A DNA stretch of 11,836 bases, taken from assembly GCA_021802165.1 (NCBI GenBank), contig JAKAAU010000020.1, forward strand, positions 1 through 11,836, in the 5' to 3' direction. The DNA comes from Thermoplasmata archaeon (GTDB lineage Archaea > Thermoplasmatota > Thermoplasmata > Thermoplasmatales > Thermoplasmataceae). Positions 1-6,625 of the stretch are shown in pieces; position 1 is the first letter of the stretch, and the number at the start of each line of letters is the position of its first letter. The notes beneath the pieces were generated by a model, which made no database searches, was not told where the DNA came from, and saw only the letters and a program-made list of their open reading frames with translations. The position numbers and the translations under genes are program-made.

Positions 1-1
1 G

Positions 2-1213
2 ATAGACAGTGATAAGCTGAACAGGAATACAGTAGTGATCTTAAAGAAATTATTTCTGGAAGCCAAATGGCTGTACAACTATGTAATCAACAATGAATTC
101 AATAATGACATATTCAATACAGATTATAAACTCAATGAAGTGCCTGTATACGTTAAGAACAATATGAAATAAGAACGTTGAAATACATATCATCACAGAT
201 GAAGCAGGAGCTCGTTCAGAGGGCAATGGATAATATTAAAGGTCTCCATGAACTTAAGGAGAAGGGATTTCCTGTTGGTAGATTAAAATACAAATCCAGG
301 GTATCATCAATACCATTGAAGCAGTACAATAATACATATAAAATAATAGATAGCAAATATATCAAAATACAGGGAATAAAGCAGAAATTGAAGGTAAATG
401 GATTGGATAACCTCAATACATCATTAGAACCTGCAAGTGCCGTATTAGTTAGGGATAACAGTAATTATTACGTGAATATAACTGCATATAAGGATAAGGA
501 GAAACCAGCACTGCCAATGGAAGAACAGAAAATGATTTCCTTTGACCTCGGAATCAAAAATCAATTAACACTATCAAATGGCCTTATCATAAACTATAAC
601 ATACCGAAATCCAGAAGAGAGAAGAGAATACAGAGAAGATTATCTAAAAAGGTTGAAAACTCAAATAACTATTACAAGCTAAAAAATAGACTAAACATAG
701 AGCAGAATAAAATAACAAAATAAGAGAAAGGACACAGTAAATAAAATAGTCCATTATCTAACAGCCAATTTTGATATTGTAATAACACAGGATGATAATA
801 TATCTGCATGGCAGAGGCTATGGAGCAAGAGAATAGAATCAACCAGCATAGGGGGAATAATAGAAGCACTTAAATATAAGGCTTCAACCTTTATACTGCT
901 GGATAGATTCATACCAACTACAAAGGAATGCTCTAACTGCCATAATAAATATGATATCAAATTAGATGAGAGAACATACAGATGTAATTACTGTGGATTA
1001 ATAATAGACAGGGATTATAATTCTGCATTAAATGACATGCACTATGGAATCAAAAAAATAAATGAAAAATATAAAATAAATGTACCTATGGAGCGTTTAA
1101 GGGAATTTACGCCTGTGGAGATTGATGCCCCTGCCCTTGAAGGATTAAATATAAGTCCATATGTAAGGGTAAGCATTGTCAATGAATCAGGAAGCCTCAT
1201 CGCCTTGGCATGA
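2..1213 (+). pseudogene. tnpB: TnpB (IS200/IS605-type RNA-guided nuclease), frameshifted, 5' end outside window
   Basis: TnpB proteins are RNA-guided RuvC-type DNA nucleases carried by IS200/IS605 elements. Three reading-frame blocks join into one TnpB-like protein: 2-169 (frame 2), about 169-718 (frame 1) and about 719-1213 (frame 2). RuvC-I is FDLGIKN, with its Asp codon at 544. The RuvC-II region reads ITQDDNISAW (about 782-811). A zinc ribbon with two CxxC pairs (CSNC and CNYC) precedes RuvC-III, DRDYNSALN, near 1007. The C-terminal tail ending in NESGSLIALA matches the family. The first break looks like one A lost in the run at 167-169, and the second like one A gained at 717-720. Each puts an immediate TAA in the frame being read. 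A 181-residue piece from TTG 178 stays open but covers only the middle of the protein. No tnpA is visible. The gene is very probably inactive unless the indels are sequencing errors. Confidence 0.85.
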
Positions 1214-1241
1214 GGTAGCTCACAGCATAATGGCATTTCAA
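1195..1241 (+). ncRNA. Candidate omega-RNA 3' hairpin / IS605-type right end
   Basis: A strong hairpin spans the tnpB stop codon. The arm CCTCAT (1195-1200) plus GCC (1202-1204) pairs with GGC (1207-1209) plus ATGAGG (1210-1215), giving nine base pairs with one bulged C and a two-base loop. A TTTCAA motif follows at 1236-1241. In IS200/IS605 elements the right end carries a subterminal hairpin, and the omega-RNA overlaps the 3' end of tnpB and runs into the right end. Position and structure fit that model. The exact element boundary and the RNA ends cannot be fixed here. TCAA (1238-1241) resembles known right-end cleavage tetranucleotides, which is only suggestive. Confidence 0.45.
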
Positions 1242-1250
1242 ACACACATT

Positions 1251-1271
1251 ATAATATAAAATTTATATTAT
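1251..1271. terminator. AT-only perfect inverted repeat between convergent tnpB and egsA
   Basis: ATAATATAAA (1251-1260) and TTTATATTAT (1262-1271) are perfect reverse complements around one central A. The repeat covers the egsA stop codon and lies between two convergent genes. It could act as a weak bidirectional terminator or RNA-end hairpin. It contains no G or C, so its stability is low, and chance in AT-rich DNA is a real alternative. Confidence 0.3.
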
Positions 1272-2315
1272 TCCTGTTATTTTTAGCGCATTTCTCGCAA
1301 CATCCTCACTTAAATCTGTCTCACCGAGTATTGTATACCGTTGTGGACGGAGTCTGTGAGCAATAGAAAGCGCTTTTATAGCAGTATCATTTGGAATACC
1401 ATAATCAGCAACTTTAGTTGAAACGCCTATCTTTTTATATGTTTCGTAAAGCATTTTCCAGTCACCGCCATGAAGGTACATTGACGCCAGTGAACCCATG
1501 GCAACCTGCTCGCCATGCATTGCCGTTCCACTCCCCAGAATCTCCAGAGCATGTGCAAATAGGTGTTCACTACCGCTCGCGGGTCTCGAGGATCCGGCTA
1601 TTGCCATAGCCGTCCCGGAAGCTAGTATCTGCTTGGTTATCAGCCATATGCTTGATTCCAGACCAGGCTGTATCATATTTGCGTTTTCTATCAGGTCTCT
1701 GGAAGAATACTCAGAGATTACCGCGGCAGTTGTGCTGAAAGATTCTCCCTTTATTCTGTTTGCCATTTTCCAGTCCATTACGGCAGTTATATTTGCGATA
1801 ACATCTGAAGCACCTGCTGCTGCAAATCTATATGGGGCTTTGACCATTATCTTTGTATCGGCCAGTATGGATGATGGCATGGTAGCCTCTATAGATAGAA
1901 AAGATTTTCCATCGTATATAGACGCCCGTGGAGATGCAATTCCGTCATGGCTCGGTGCAGTAGGTACACTTATAAATGGAACGTCAAGGTCATACGCAAG
2001 TTTTTTGCCCATATCTATTTTAGATCCTCCACCAACCCCTATTACAAGTCCTATCCTGATGCCAGAAATTTCATCTTTAGCTTTTTTAATAGCATCCATT
2101 GTTGCGTTTCCAGTCATCAGAATGTGACAATCAAGACCTTGAAGCTTTTCTTTAACTGCTTCCCCTGCAATTTTATATGTTTTTTCTCCTGAAACTATTA
2201 ATATTGATCCTGACTTTAAGTTTTTTTCTGCAACATGGCGTATATTCTGTATTGCATCATGACCTATGTAAACATCGTTCGGAAAATGCATGGCCTTGAT
2301 TTTATTGAATTCCAT
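1263..2315 (-). CDS. egsA: sn-Glycerol-1-phosphate dehydrogenase
   Basis: This enzyme reduces dihydroxyacetone phosphate to sn-glycerol-1-phosphate with NAD(P)H, which sets the stereochemistry of archaeal ether lipids. The 350-residue length is normal for the family. The nucleotide-binding GVGGGSKID lies at residues 93-101 and the family motif PTAPSHDG at 118-125. Likely zinc ligands are Asp171 in GASDVIA, His251 in SEHLFAH and His267 in MHGEQ, the pattern of the G1PDH/glycerol dehydrogenase fold. The ATG start at 2315 is preceded by a TATA-like box at about the right distance for a leaderless mRNA. The gene converges on the tnpB remnant. No residue expected for activity appears to be missing. 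The long open frame on the opposite strand inside this gene is a shadow. Confidence 0.96.
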   Translation of the reverse strand: MEFNKIKAMHFPNDVYIGHDAIQNIRHVAEKNLKSGSILIVSGEKTYKIAGEAVKEKLQGLDCHILMTGNATMDAIKKAKDEISGIRIGLVIGVGGGSKIDMGKKLAYDLDVPFISVPTAPSHDGIASPRASIYDGKSFLSIEATMPSSILADTKIMVKAPYRFAAAGASDVIANITAVMDWKMANRIKGESFSTTAAVISEYSSRDLIENANMIQPGLESSIWLITKQILASGTAMAIAGSSRPASGSEHLFAHALEILGSGTAMHGEQVAMGSLASMYLHGGDWKMLYETYKKIGVSTKVADYGIPNDTAIKALSIAHRLRPQRYTILGETDLSEDVARNALKITGII

Positions 2316-2338
2316 GATTTTATGATATTCAATTAGAA

Positions 2339-2347
2339 TATAAATTT
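2339..2347 (-). promoter_or_regulatory. TATA-like box of egsA
   Basis: On the minus strand this reads AAATTTATA. Its 5' end is 32 nt from the ATG at 2315. An archaeal TATA box places initiation roughly 25 nt downstream of its centre, so the transcript would start at or within a few bases of the start codon. Confidence 0.5.
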
Positions 2348-2410
2348 ACGTATTAATAGAAGAACAACGTATGCCAAAAATATATTTTTTACGTCGCAAA
2401 CTTATTATTT

Positions 2411-2425
2411 CGAAATGTTTATATA
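2411..2425 (+). promoter_or_regulatory. BRE plus TATA-like box of the membrane protein gene
   Basis: CGAAAT (2411-2416) looks like a TFB recognition element and is followed by TTTATATA (2418-2425), which starts 29 nt before the ATG at 2447. This is the clearest promoter in the window and predicts a leaderless mRNA. Confidence 0.6.
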
Positions 2426-2446
2426 CGTCAGACAATTAATATTATC

Positions 2447-2890
2447 ATGAACAGGTATAGCATATTTTCGGCAACTGGAACGGTGATTGTTGTAGTTACA
2501 TACCTGTTTATTTTCTTAATTCCGGGGGACAAGCTTTCACAGTATTTTCAATCGGACTACTACTCCGGTGTGATACCCAGAATATTTCCCATATTCCTGA
2601 TTTTCGGGGATGTATTTATAGCCGTAGGTCTTCTATTTCCTGACATAACCATGAGAAGAAACAGAATGATACTTATAGCATCATCCGCCATTTTTATTAT
2701 TGCAGGTTCTGCCATGGCTATGATATTACGGGTTTCCCCTATAAATACCTCGCAGTACAACGGAATTCGATCAGGTTATTTGATAGTAGAGGGGCTGTCA
2801 ATACTATTTTTTGCCATGGTAATTTCATACTATAAAACTGCCGAAACTGGAAACAACGATATTGACACTTACGGAATTCATGAAAGGTAA
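2447..2890 (+). CDS. Four-helix integral membrane protein, function unknown
   Basis: I do not recognise this 147-residue protein. Hydrophobic segments near residues 6-25, 43-64, 72-94 and 108-128 predict four membrane helices. The basic loop MRRNR (69-73) should be cytoplasmic, which puts both termini inside and the loops at about 26-42 and 95-107 outside. The C-terminal tail (about 130-147) is short, polar and acidic. There are no cysteines, histidine clusters or obvious cofactor motifs. A good promoter fixes the ATG at 2447. The stop lies 39 nt before xerA on the same strand, so read-through transcription is possible. A chance open frame is unlikely given the promoter and the ordered hydrophobic pattern. 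A specific transport or signalling role cannot be assigned. Confidence 0.8.
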   Translation: MNRYSIFSATGTVIVVVTYLFIFLIPGDKLSQYFQSDYYSGVIPRIFPIFLIFGDVFIAVGLLFPDITMRRNRMILIASSAIFIIAGSAMAMILRVSPINTSQYNGIRSGYLIVEGLSILFFAMVISYYKTAETGNNDIDTYGIHER

Positions 2891-2894
2891 AAAT

Positions 2895-2903
2895 CATAAA
2901 TAA
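2895..2903 (+). promoter_or_regulatory. Weak TATA-like box upstream of xerA
   Basis: CATAAATAA begins about 35 nt before the xerA ATG, close to the spacing seen at other genes here. A purine stretch, GAGG (2907-2910), lies about 20 nt before the ATG and is too far away to be a good Shine-Dalgarno site. xerA may have its own leaderless promoter or be cotranscribed with the preceding gene. Confidence 0.25.
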
Positions 2904-2929
2904 TAAGAGGCGATAATATATACATAAAA

Positions 2930-3772
2930 ATGGACGTAGAAAGGGAACTGAAATCTTTTGAAAGATTCATGATTACGGAACGAAAAAGCTTTTATACTAT
3001 TAAGGAGTACAAATTTCTCATTTCCGGATTCCTTTCTTACTGTAATAAAGATATCGCAGTCGTTAGTTTTGAAGACATCGAAAATTACAAAAATTTTATT
3101 GTTATTGAAAAACGGTATTCCAAGGCATCCCAGTATCTTGCCATGAAAGCCGTGAAACTATATTACAAATTTAAAAATATAGATATACCACCCAATCTTG
3201 TTCCTCCCAGGCGGTCTCAGAAAATGCCCGTTTATCTTAACCAGAAGGATGCAGGCGTACTCCTGAATGGATCAAGCAATAACCGTAATATAGCAGTATT
3301 ATCCGTTTTTCTATATACCGGACTCAGGGTCAGTGAACTTGTCAATCTGGAGATAGGGGATGTAGATTTTGAAGAAAATATCATATATGTTCATGCAGGA
3401 AAGGGAGATAAAGATCGAATTGTAGTCATGCCGGATATCTGCAAAGATCATATAAAGAGCTATATGAGGGAACGTATAAAAATAAGGTCTAACAATAATT
3501 ATTTGTTCATTTCCAATAAGAAAACAAAATTCAATACCAGCACTGTTGAACGTATGGTTAAAAGGGTTGCTGAAAATTCTGGAATAACTAAAAAGGTCAC
3601 TCCACACGTGCTGAGGCACACATTTGCAACATCAATATTAAGAAATGGTGGTGATATCAGGTTTATTCAGCAAATTCTGGGCCATTCCAGTCTGGCAACA
3701 ACACAGATTTACACACATATAGATGATAGTACCCTGAAAGAAATGTATTCACAGCATATGCCTAAATATTAA
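2930..3772 (+). CDS. xerA: XerA-type tyrosine recombinase
   Basis: This is a site-specific recombinase of the XerC/XerD class. In archaea, XerA acts at a dif site to resolve chromosome dimers. The 280-residue length fits chromosomal XerA proteins. An N-terminal SAM-like core-binding domain occupies about residues 1-85, and the catalytic domain follows. The full catalytic set is visible: Arg133 in TGLRVSEL, Lys158 in AGKGDKDR, His226 and Arg229 in HVLRH, His252 in LGHSS, and nucleophile Tyr261 in QIYTH. The ATG at 2930 opens directly into a normal N-terminus. The stop codon overlaps that of the GGPP synthase gene on the other strand by four bases. An element integrase is the alternative. Its short, standard form and housekeeping neighbours, with no element genes beside it, favour the chromosomal role. 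No dif site was identified in the window. Confidence 0.93.
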   Translation: MDVERELKSFERFMITERKSFYTIKEYKFLISGFLSYCNKDIAVVSFEDIENYKNFIVIEKRYSKASQYLAMKAVKLYYKFKNIDIPPNLVPPRRSQKMPVYLNQKDAGVLLNGSSNNRNIAVLSVFLYTGLRVSELVNLEIGDVDFEENIIYVHAGKGDKDRIVVMPDICKDHIKSYMRERIKIRSNNNYLFISNKKTKFNTSTVERMVKRVAENSGITKKVTPHVLRHTFATSILRNGGDIRFIQQILGHSSLATTQIYTHIDDSTLKEMYSQHMPKY

Positions 3773-4824
3773 TTTTCCCTTTTTATTAAATATTCCAGAA
3801 GAAAATTCAGCATTTCCGCCGCATCTTGATTTCCATCAATTTGTCTTATAGACTCACTGGCCCTGGTGTTATACTCATCTATCTTTTGCTTTGTATATTC
3901 AAGCGATCCGGAATCCCTTACTATTTTTCTCAATTTTTCAAAATCTGAATCACTTATGTCACCACTATTCAGGCATTTGTCGATAAATTTACGAGTTATA
4001 TTGTCAGAACTTTCATAAGCTTTTATCATTAAAAGGGTTTTTTTACCCTCGTTTACATCACTTTTAATAGACTTCCCTGTTTTTTTCTCATCTCCGAAAA
4101 GGCCCAGCATGTCATCGTAAAGCTGAAATGCTATTCCTGCGTTTTTCCCGAATTCCTCTATTTCATTCAGGTATTTTTTGTTTCCAGAGAGAAGTGCGCC
4201 CATTAACATTGGCCCCTGTATAGTATATCTTGCCGTTTTGAGGAAATGGAGTTTTAAAAGCCGATCTTCACTGTAAACATCCTCAAGTGAAGAATATATA
4301 TCCAGGATCTGACCTTTACCTGTATCTTCTATTATTTTCGAAAATTGAAAATCAGCATCAAGGAGGTTCTCAATGGGAAAACCAGAGCGCAATAGTGCCT
4401 CATGGGAAAAAGTATCTATCAAATCTCCGGCGCTTATTGCTATATTCTCCGCCATTCGCCCTGCGCCATCAAGATGTAATGACTTCTCAACTGCCCTGTG
4501 AAAACTGGGTTTACCTCTGCGTATGTCACTCTGGTCCATTATATCATCGTGTATTAAAAGGAAAGACTGTGCCATTTCTATGGAAATTGATGCATTTATG
4601 ATATTTTCGTTGATTTCCGAAAACAGGTTATATCCCATTATCATTAGTATGGGTCTGACACGTTTCCCACCGTTCATCGTAAATTCTTTTAACTTTATTA
4701 TAACATTCCTTATTATTTGATCATCGCATTCATCAAGTTTGAACTTAAAGTAATCTTCTAACTTTAGATTAACTCTTTCTCTTAAGCTATTTAATTGATT
4801 TTTATATATCTCTATGTTTTTCAA
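3769..4824 (-). CDS. Geranylgeranyl diphosphate synthase (short-chain isoprenyl diphosphate synthase)
   Basis: The enzyme condenses isopentenyl diphosphate with allylic diphosphates to make the C20 chain of archaeal lipids. Its 351 residues show GGKRVRP (52-58), the first aspartate-rich motif HDDIMD (Asp93, Asp94, Asp97), GQILD (171-175) and the second aspartate-rich region QLYDDML (Asp237, Asp238). Phe88, five residues before the first motif, is the chain-length position known from Sulfolobus GGPP synthase and supports a C20 product. A C15 product cannot be excluded. The second motif reads DDMLG, so its last Asp is replaced, with another Asp at 245. The start must be TTG at 4824: an in-frame TGA lies five codons upstream and no ATG or GTG lies between. 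The ATG at 4865 is out of frame. The gene diverges from the TPR gene. Confidence 0.93.
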   Translation of the reverse strand: MKNIEIYKNQLNSLRERVNLKLEDYFKFKLDECDDQIIRNVIIKLKEFTMNGGKRVRPILMIMGYNLFSEINENIINASISIEMAQSFLLIHDDIMDQSDIRRGKPSFHRAVEKSLHLDGAGRMAENIAISAGDLIDTFSHEALLRSGFPIENLLDADFQFSKIIEDTGKGQILDIYSSLEDVYSEDRLLKLHFLKTARYTIQGPMLMGALLSGNKKYLNEIEEFGKNAGIAFQLYDDMLGLFGDEKKTGKSIKSDVNEGKKTLLMIKAYESSDNITRKFIDKCLNSGDISDSDFEKLRKIVRDSGSLEYTKQKIDEYNTRASESIRQIDGNQDAAEMLNFLLEYLIKREN

Positions 4825-4845
4825 TTTATAAGGTAATCAGTTGAA

Positions 4846-4855
4846 TTATTATTAA
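4846..4855 (-). promoter_or_regulatory. TATA-like box of the GGPP synthase gene
   Basis: The minus strand reads TTAATAATAA, with its 5' end 31 nt from the TTG start at 4824. This spacing matches the leaderless arrangement of the neighbouring genes and supports the non-ATG start. The match to a TATA box is imperfect. Confidence 0.35.
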
Positions 4856-4883
4856 CTTTTTTCATGTTTATTTCCACTTAATG

Positions 4884-4891
4884 TTAATATA
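4884..4891 (+). promoter_or_regulatory. TATA-like box of the TPR gene, decides the start
   Basis: TTAATATA begins 30 nt before the ATG at 4914. The earlier in-frame ATG codons at 4881 and 4902 lie before or too close to this box, so a transcript started from it would begin near 4914. Confidence 0.4.
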
Positions 4892-4913
4892 TGCCTTTTA
4901 TATGTCTTATACT

Positions 4914-5603
4914 ATGGCGGAAAATTACGTATATAAAAAAGATGATGAGGCAGACGATTATAATGAGAGGGGAATATCATATTTCAATGTAATGCAGTAC
5001 TCTGACGCAGTTAAGGAATTCACCAAAGCGATTAATCTGATTAAGACGGATCCGGATTATTATATTAATCGCGCATTAGCTTATTATTCTTTGAGAATGT
5101 ATAATGATGCGATAAGGGACTGTCAGAAGGCTATAGAATTCAGTAGTGACAGGGGAGATTACCATAATACACTGGGATCAATATATGATGATATGAATAA
5201 ACTGGAAGACGCAATGCATGAATTTGACGCGGCAATAAAAATCGAGGATGACGTGCCCGATTATTATTACAACAGGGGCAATGTTTACTGGAAAATGGGA
5301 GAGCATGATCTGGCGCTGGAGGATTACAATAAGGCTGTTTATTTGAACTCTACAGACCCGGTCTTTCTCTACAAGAGATCGCAGATTTTTATTCAATTAA
5401 AAAGATATGAGGACGCACTAGGAGATATAGAGGACTGCCTGAAGCTGGCCAGAAACCCGCAGTATTACATTGACGAAGCACATATCTACCTTTTAATGGG
5501 CAAAAAGGATAAGGCCCTTGATGTACTGAACAGTGCTCTGATAACCTCGCCGGGGGATTTATCATTGAAGTCGCTGAAATCAGAAATAGAGAACCAAAAA
5601 TAA
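4914..5603 (+). CDS. Tetratricopeptide-repeat protein (six TPRs)
   Basis: Almost the whole protein is a solenoid of 34-residue TPR units. Six can be laid out in order, starting at ADDYNERG, PDYYINRA, GDYHNTLG, PDYYYNRG, PVFLYKRS and PQYYIDEA, with a short final helix. TPR solenoids bind other proteins; the partner is unknown and no enzymatic domain is fused. There is no signal peptide or membrane helix when the start is taken at ATG 4914 (229 residues, MAENYVYKK). ATG 4881 would add the 11 residues MLIYAFYMSYT and ATG 4902 would add four. I prefer 4914 because of the TATA-like box 30 nt upstream and because the added residues do not belong to a repeat. The gene is divergent from GGPP synthase and followed by its own-promoter dehydrogenase neighbour, so context gives no functional hint. 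Confidence 0.9.
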   Translation: MAENYVYKKDDEADDYNERGISYFNVMQYSDAVKEFTKAINLIKTDPDYYINRALAYYSLRMYNDAIRDCQKAIEFSSDRGDYHNTLGSIYDDMNKLEDAMHEFDAAIKIEDDVPDYYYNRGNVYWKMGEHDLALEDYNKAVYLNSTDPVFLYKRSQIFIQLKRYEDALGDIEDCLKLARNPQYYIDEAHIYLLMGKKDKALDVLNSALITSPGDLSLKSLKSEIENQK

Positions 5604-5640
5604 TATTTTAAATATTTTCGGAAAATTACAGGGAAGCAAT

Positions 5641-5650
5641 TAAATTTAAT
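5641..5650 (+). promoter_or_regulatory. TATA-like box of the dehydrogenase gene
   Basis: TAAATTTAAT begins 31 nt before the ATG at 5672, again the leaderless spacing. It lies in the 68-nt gap after the TPR gene, which suggests separate transcription. Confidence 0.45.
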
Positions 5651-5671
5651 AGTTATTTCCGATATTACTTT

Positions 5672-6625
5672 ATGAAAGTTATAGAGTTTTCAAAACCTGG
5701 AATAGATAACGTAAGAGTAGTAGAGAGAAATCTGGAGGGTACTGGAATAAAAATTCGTGTTATCAAGGCAGGGCTCAATCCACTGGATTATAATATTATT
5801 GACGGCAAGGTCGTTTATAATGTATATCCCGTGCCACATATACCAGGTTCAGAGGTAATGGGCATAGCCATGGAGGATGGTAAGACAATAAAGAAAGGAG
5901 ATCGTGTTATAGTATACAATAGAATTTTTGATAATAGTTGCGAGATGTGCTATTCCGGAGACGAGCATCTCTGTTATAACGGTGGCATATGGGGCGTGAT
6001 TTCCAACGGCGGGTACTCTGAATATATAAAAATAGGAGAACAGAATCTTTTCAAAGTTCCTGATAACATGGATGATAACACCGCAGTTAGTGTCGGGATA
6101 GGTGCATTAACATCATACAGGGCATTGAAAATGGCAGGTCCACTTGTGAATGAAAAAATACTTGTGTATGGGGCAGGCAACACTGGTATATTTACAGTTC
6201 AGATAGCCAGGCAAATGGGACTCGATGTTTATGTATATTCCAGAAATAAAAGCCTAGAATCGTCAGGGATAAAGGTACTTGATGTGGTACCTGAAGATTT
6301 CCATGCCGATATAATAATAAATCCCCTGGGCGGGAAACTCTTCAGCGACTCGATAAAACATCTGAAAAGAAAGGGCAGAATTATAACATACGGTGTTTTA
6401 ACTGGTAAAATTGCGGATATGGATATAGCAAATATATACACAAATGAATTGAGGGTCATTGGATCCACAGGTGGTAACAGAAAGGATTTATCAGAACTCC
6501 TTGCTCTCATGGAGGAAAAGCATTTTGATCTTCCTGTCTACAAAGAATTCAGCTTGTGGGACATAAAAGAAGCACTTCATGCCTTCAGGGATAGAATAAA
6601 CGGGAGAATAATCCTTGACCTATAG
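5672..6625 (+). CDS. Medium-chain dehydrogenase/reductase lacking catalytic zinc ligands
   Basis: This 317-residue protein has the MDR plan: a GroES-like domain (about 1-130) and a Rossmann domain (about 135-280) with GAGNTG at 167-172. The end of the second Rossmann strand reads YSRNK (189-193), which suggests NADPH rather than NADH. In place of the catalytic-zinc residues of alcohol dehydrogenases it has NPLD (36-39) and GSE (59-61), as in quinone-oxidoreductase-like members. It still has a remnant of the structural-zinc loop: Cys90, Cys93 and Cys101, with Asp87 where the first Cys would be. It is probably a reductase for a carbonyl or activated alkene rather than a classical alcohol dehydrogenase. 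The substrate is unknown. Its TAG overlaps the stop of the convergent epimerase gene by six bases. Confidence 0.88.
   Translation: MKVIEFSKPGIDNVRVVERNLEGTGIKIRVIKAGLNPLDYNIIDGKVVYNVYPVPHIPGSEVMGIAMEDGKTIKKGDRVIVYNRIFDNSCEMCYSGDEHLCYNGGIWGVISNGGYSEYIKIGEQNLFKVPDNMDDNTAVSVGIGALTSYRALKMAGPLVNEKILVYGAGNTGIFTVQIARQMGLDVYVYSRNKSLESSGIKVLDVVPEDFHADIIINPLGGKLFSDSIKHLKRKGRIITYGVLTGKIADMDIANIYTNELRVIGSTGGNRKDLSELLALMEEKHFDLPVYKEFSLWDIKEALHAFRDRINGRIILDL

Noticed and set aside
178..723. A free-standing 181-residue protein starting at TTG 178
   Set aside because: Sequence before and after it in the other frame continues the same TnpB protein, including the RuvC-III and zinc-ribbon parts, so it is a fragment of a broken gene.
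1498..2127. A 209-codon open frame on the plus strand inside egsA
   Set aside because: It is antisense to a fully conserved G1P dehydrogenase, has no promoter of its own and resembles no protein I know; it is a shadow of the real gene.
2930..3772. xerA as the integrase of an integrated virus or plasmid
   Set aside because: No tRNA attachment site, element genes or direct repeats flank it, and its length and motifs fit the chromosomal XerA; the nearby TnpB belongs to a different element type.
4881..4913. Eleven-residue hydrophobic N-terminal extension (MLIYAFYMSYT) of the TPR protein, considered as a signal or anchor
   Set aside because: It is too short for a membrane helix, and the TATA-like box at 4884-4891 lies inside it, so it is probably not transcribed from that promoter.
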